Of a stretch of 32,171 bases of DNA, positions 31,688 to 32,171 are shown piece after piece. Under the pieces are notes generated by a model, which saw nothing but the letters and a program-made list of their open reading frames with translations, did no database searches and had not been told where the DNA came from. The stretch is from a virus, in the IMG/VR virus record IMGVR_UViG_3300025168_000358, positions 1 to 32,171 of that record; one strand, written 5' to 3'. Within the stretch, counting starts at the first letter, position 1; every line of letters starts with the position of its first letter. A program made the translations under genes and the position numbers.

Positions 31688-32171
31688 TATCTTTGTCCTT
31701 TTGCTCTTAGTATAATTGATAAATCTTGTAACTCAAATGTTGAACTTACTGCACCAGAAGCTTGTAGTTGTAACGACTTACCACCTTTACTTGCACCTGC
31801 TATAGCAAACTCTTTTGTTCCCATAACCGTTACAGTTGTTCCGTCAATTGTATTGTTCAACGCATTGGCATTTGTATCATTTAAAAATATATCTGAAGGG
31901 TCTGCTCCGTCTAATCCAGCAGATATTACAGCCGCAGTATTACCATTTAAATAGGTAGCATATACAGAATAAAATCTTTTGTCTACAGACGGTAATTCAA
32001 AGTCTATTTCTTTTGTTTTTATGTCTATAGTTTGTGCTGCAGGCGTAGGGTCATATCTTTTAAATGTACCACTATCTGCCAAACATACTAATTCTTCTCC
32101 ATATACTACAAAGTTAGTAATCTTATCTCCCTCTAGAACACTAGTGCTATTAACGTTAACAATAGAATTGG
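31687..32171 (-). CDS. 3' part of a virion protein, cut by the right edge
   Basis: The frame stays open from the stop at 31687 to the window edge, about 160 residues visible. TTG at 32082 could be mistaken for a start, but the coding sequence continues beyond it without a stop ('LEGDKITNFVVYGEELVCLA'). The visible part is beta-rich with Thr, Asn, Gly and Ala, such as 'YSVYATYLNGNTAAV' and 'IAGASKGGKSLQLQASG'. That composition suits a tail-associated or decoration protein. The N-terminus and the family are unknown. Confidence 0.65.
   Translation of the reverse strand, partial: NSIVNVNSTSVLEGDKITNFVVYGEELVCLADSGTFKRYDPTPAAQTIDIKTKEIDFELPSVDKRFYSVYATYLNGNTAAVISAGLDGADPSDIFLNDTNANALNNTIDGTTVTVMGTKEFAIAGASKGGKSLQLQASGAVSSTFELQDLSIILRAKGQR

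Noticed and set aside
1-32171. Integrase, recombinase or attachment site
   Set aside because: No tyrosine or serine recombinase motif in any sizeable frame and no tRNA fragment; lysogeny is not supported from this window.

Overview
The window is about 32 kb of an AT-rich, tightly packed tailed-phage genome. I see no ribosomal RNA, tRNA, integrase, CRISPR or insertion sequence. Most genes overlap their neighbours by 1-60 bases, have good AGGAG-type ribosome binding sites, and sit behind sigma70-like TTGACW/TATAWT promoters. That fits a phage of a Gram-negative host, probably marine and proteobacterial. This host assignment is inference from style and gene content; nothing in the sequence names the host.

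Layout. (1) 1-8741, minus strand, read right to left: metallopeptidase, HNH nuclease, a Nmad1/MazG-like protein, a small protein, terminase small subunit, zinc protein, gamma-glutamylcyclotransferase-like protein, terminase large subunit, portal, scaffold, major capsid protein, and a gene leaving the left edge. (2) 8742-10600: mostly non-coding DNA with divergent promoters, repeated operator-like palindromes, hairpins, one small plus-strand gene and one isolated minus-strand gene with its own promoter and terminator. (3) 10608-14487, plus strand: two unknown proteins, a structured leader, then a translationally coupled class-II glutamine amidotransferase and a zinc-cluster/amidoligase fusion. 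(4) 14498-16222, plus strand: terminator, promoter, a strongly structured riboswitch-like leader, unknown acidic proteins, GroES and two tiny genes. (5) 16274-21703, plus strand: ribbon-helix-helix protein, RecB/Cas4-like nuclease, Rad52-like annealing protein, SSB-like protein, small proteins, two PD-(D/E)XK nucleases and a DnaB-type helicase. (6) 21700-32171, minus strand: internal virion or DNA-ejection proteins (including one of 1493 residues), a lysozyme-like transglycosylase, and virion proteins leaving the right edge.

The two minus-strand virion blocks would join if the genome is circular or circularly permuted, giving one late unit that flanks one early/middle unit. The portal (P22-like size) and the large internal proteins suggest a short-tailed virus. 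No DNA polymerase, primase or RNA polymerase is visible here, so replication proteins beyond the helicase are either outside the window or supplied by the host.

The most interesting parts are: the amidotransferase plus amidoligase pair, which with the distant cyclotransferase resembles the amide-metabolism systems predicted by comparative genomics; two structured RNA leaders, at 11360-11545 and 14677-14837; and a portal gene with no ATG, GTG or TTG start, which appears to begin at AUU behind a strong Shine-Dalgarno sequence.
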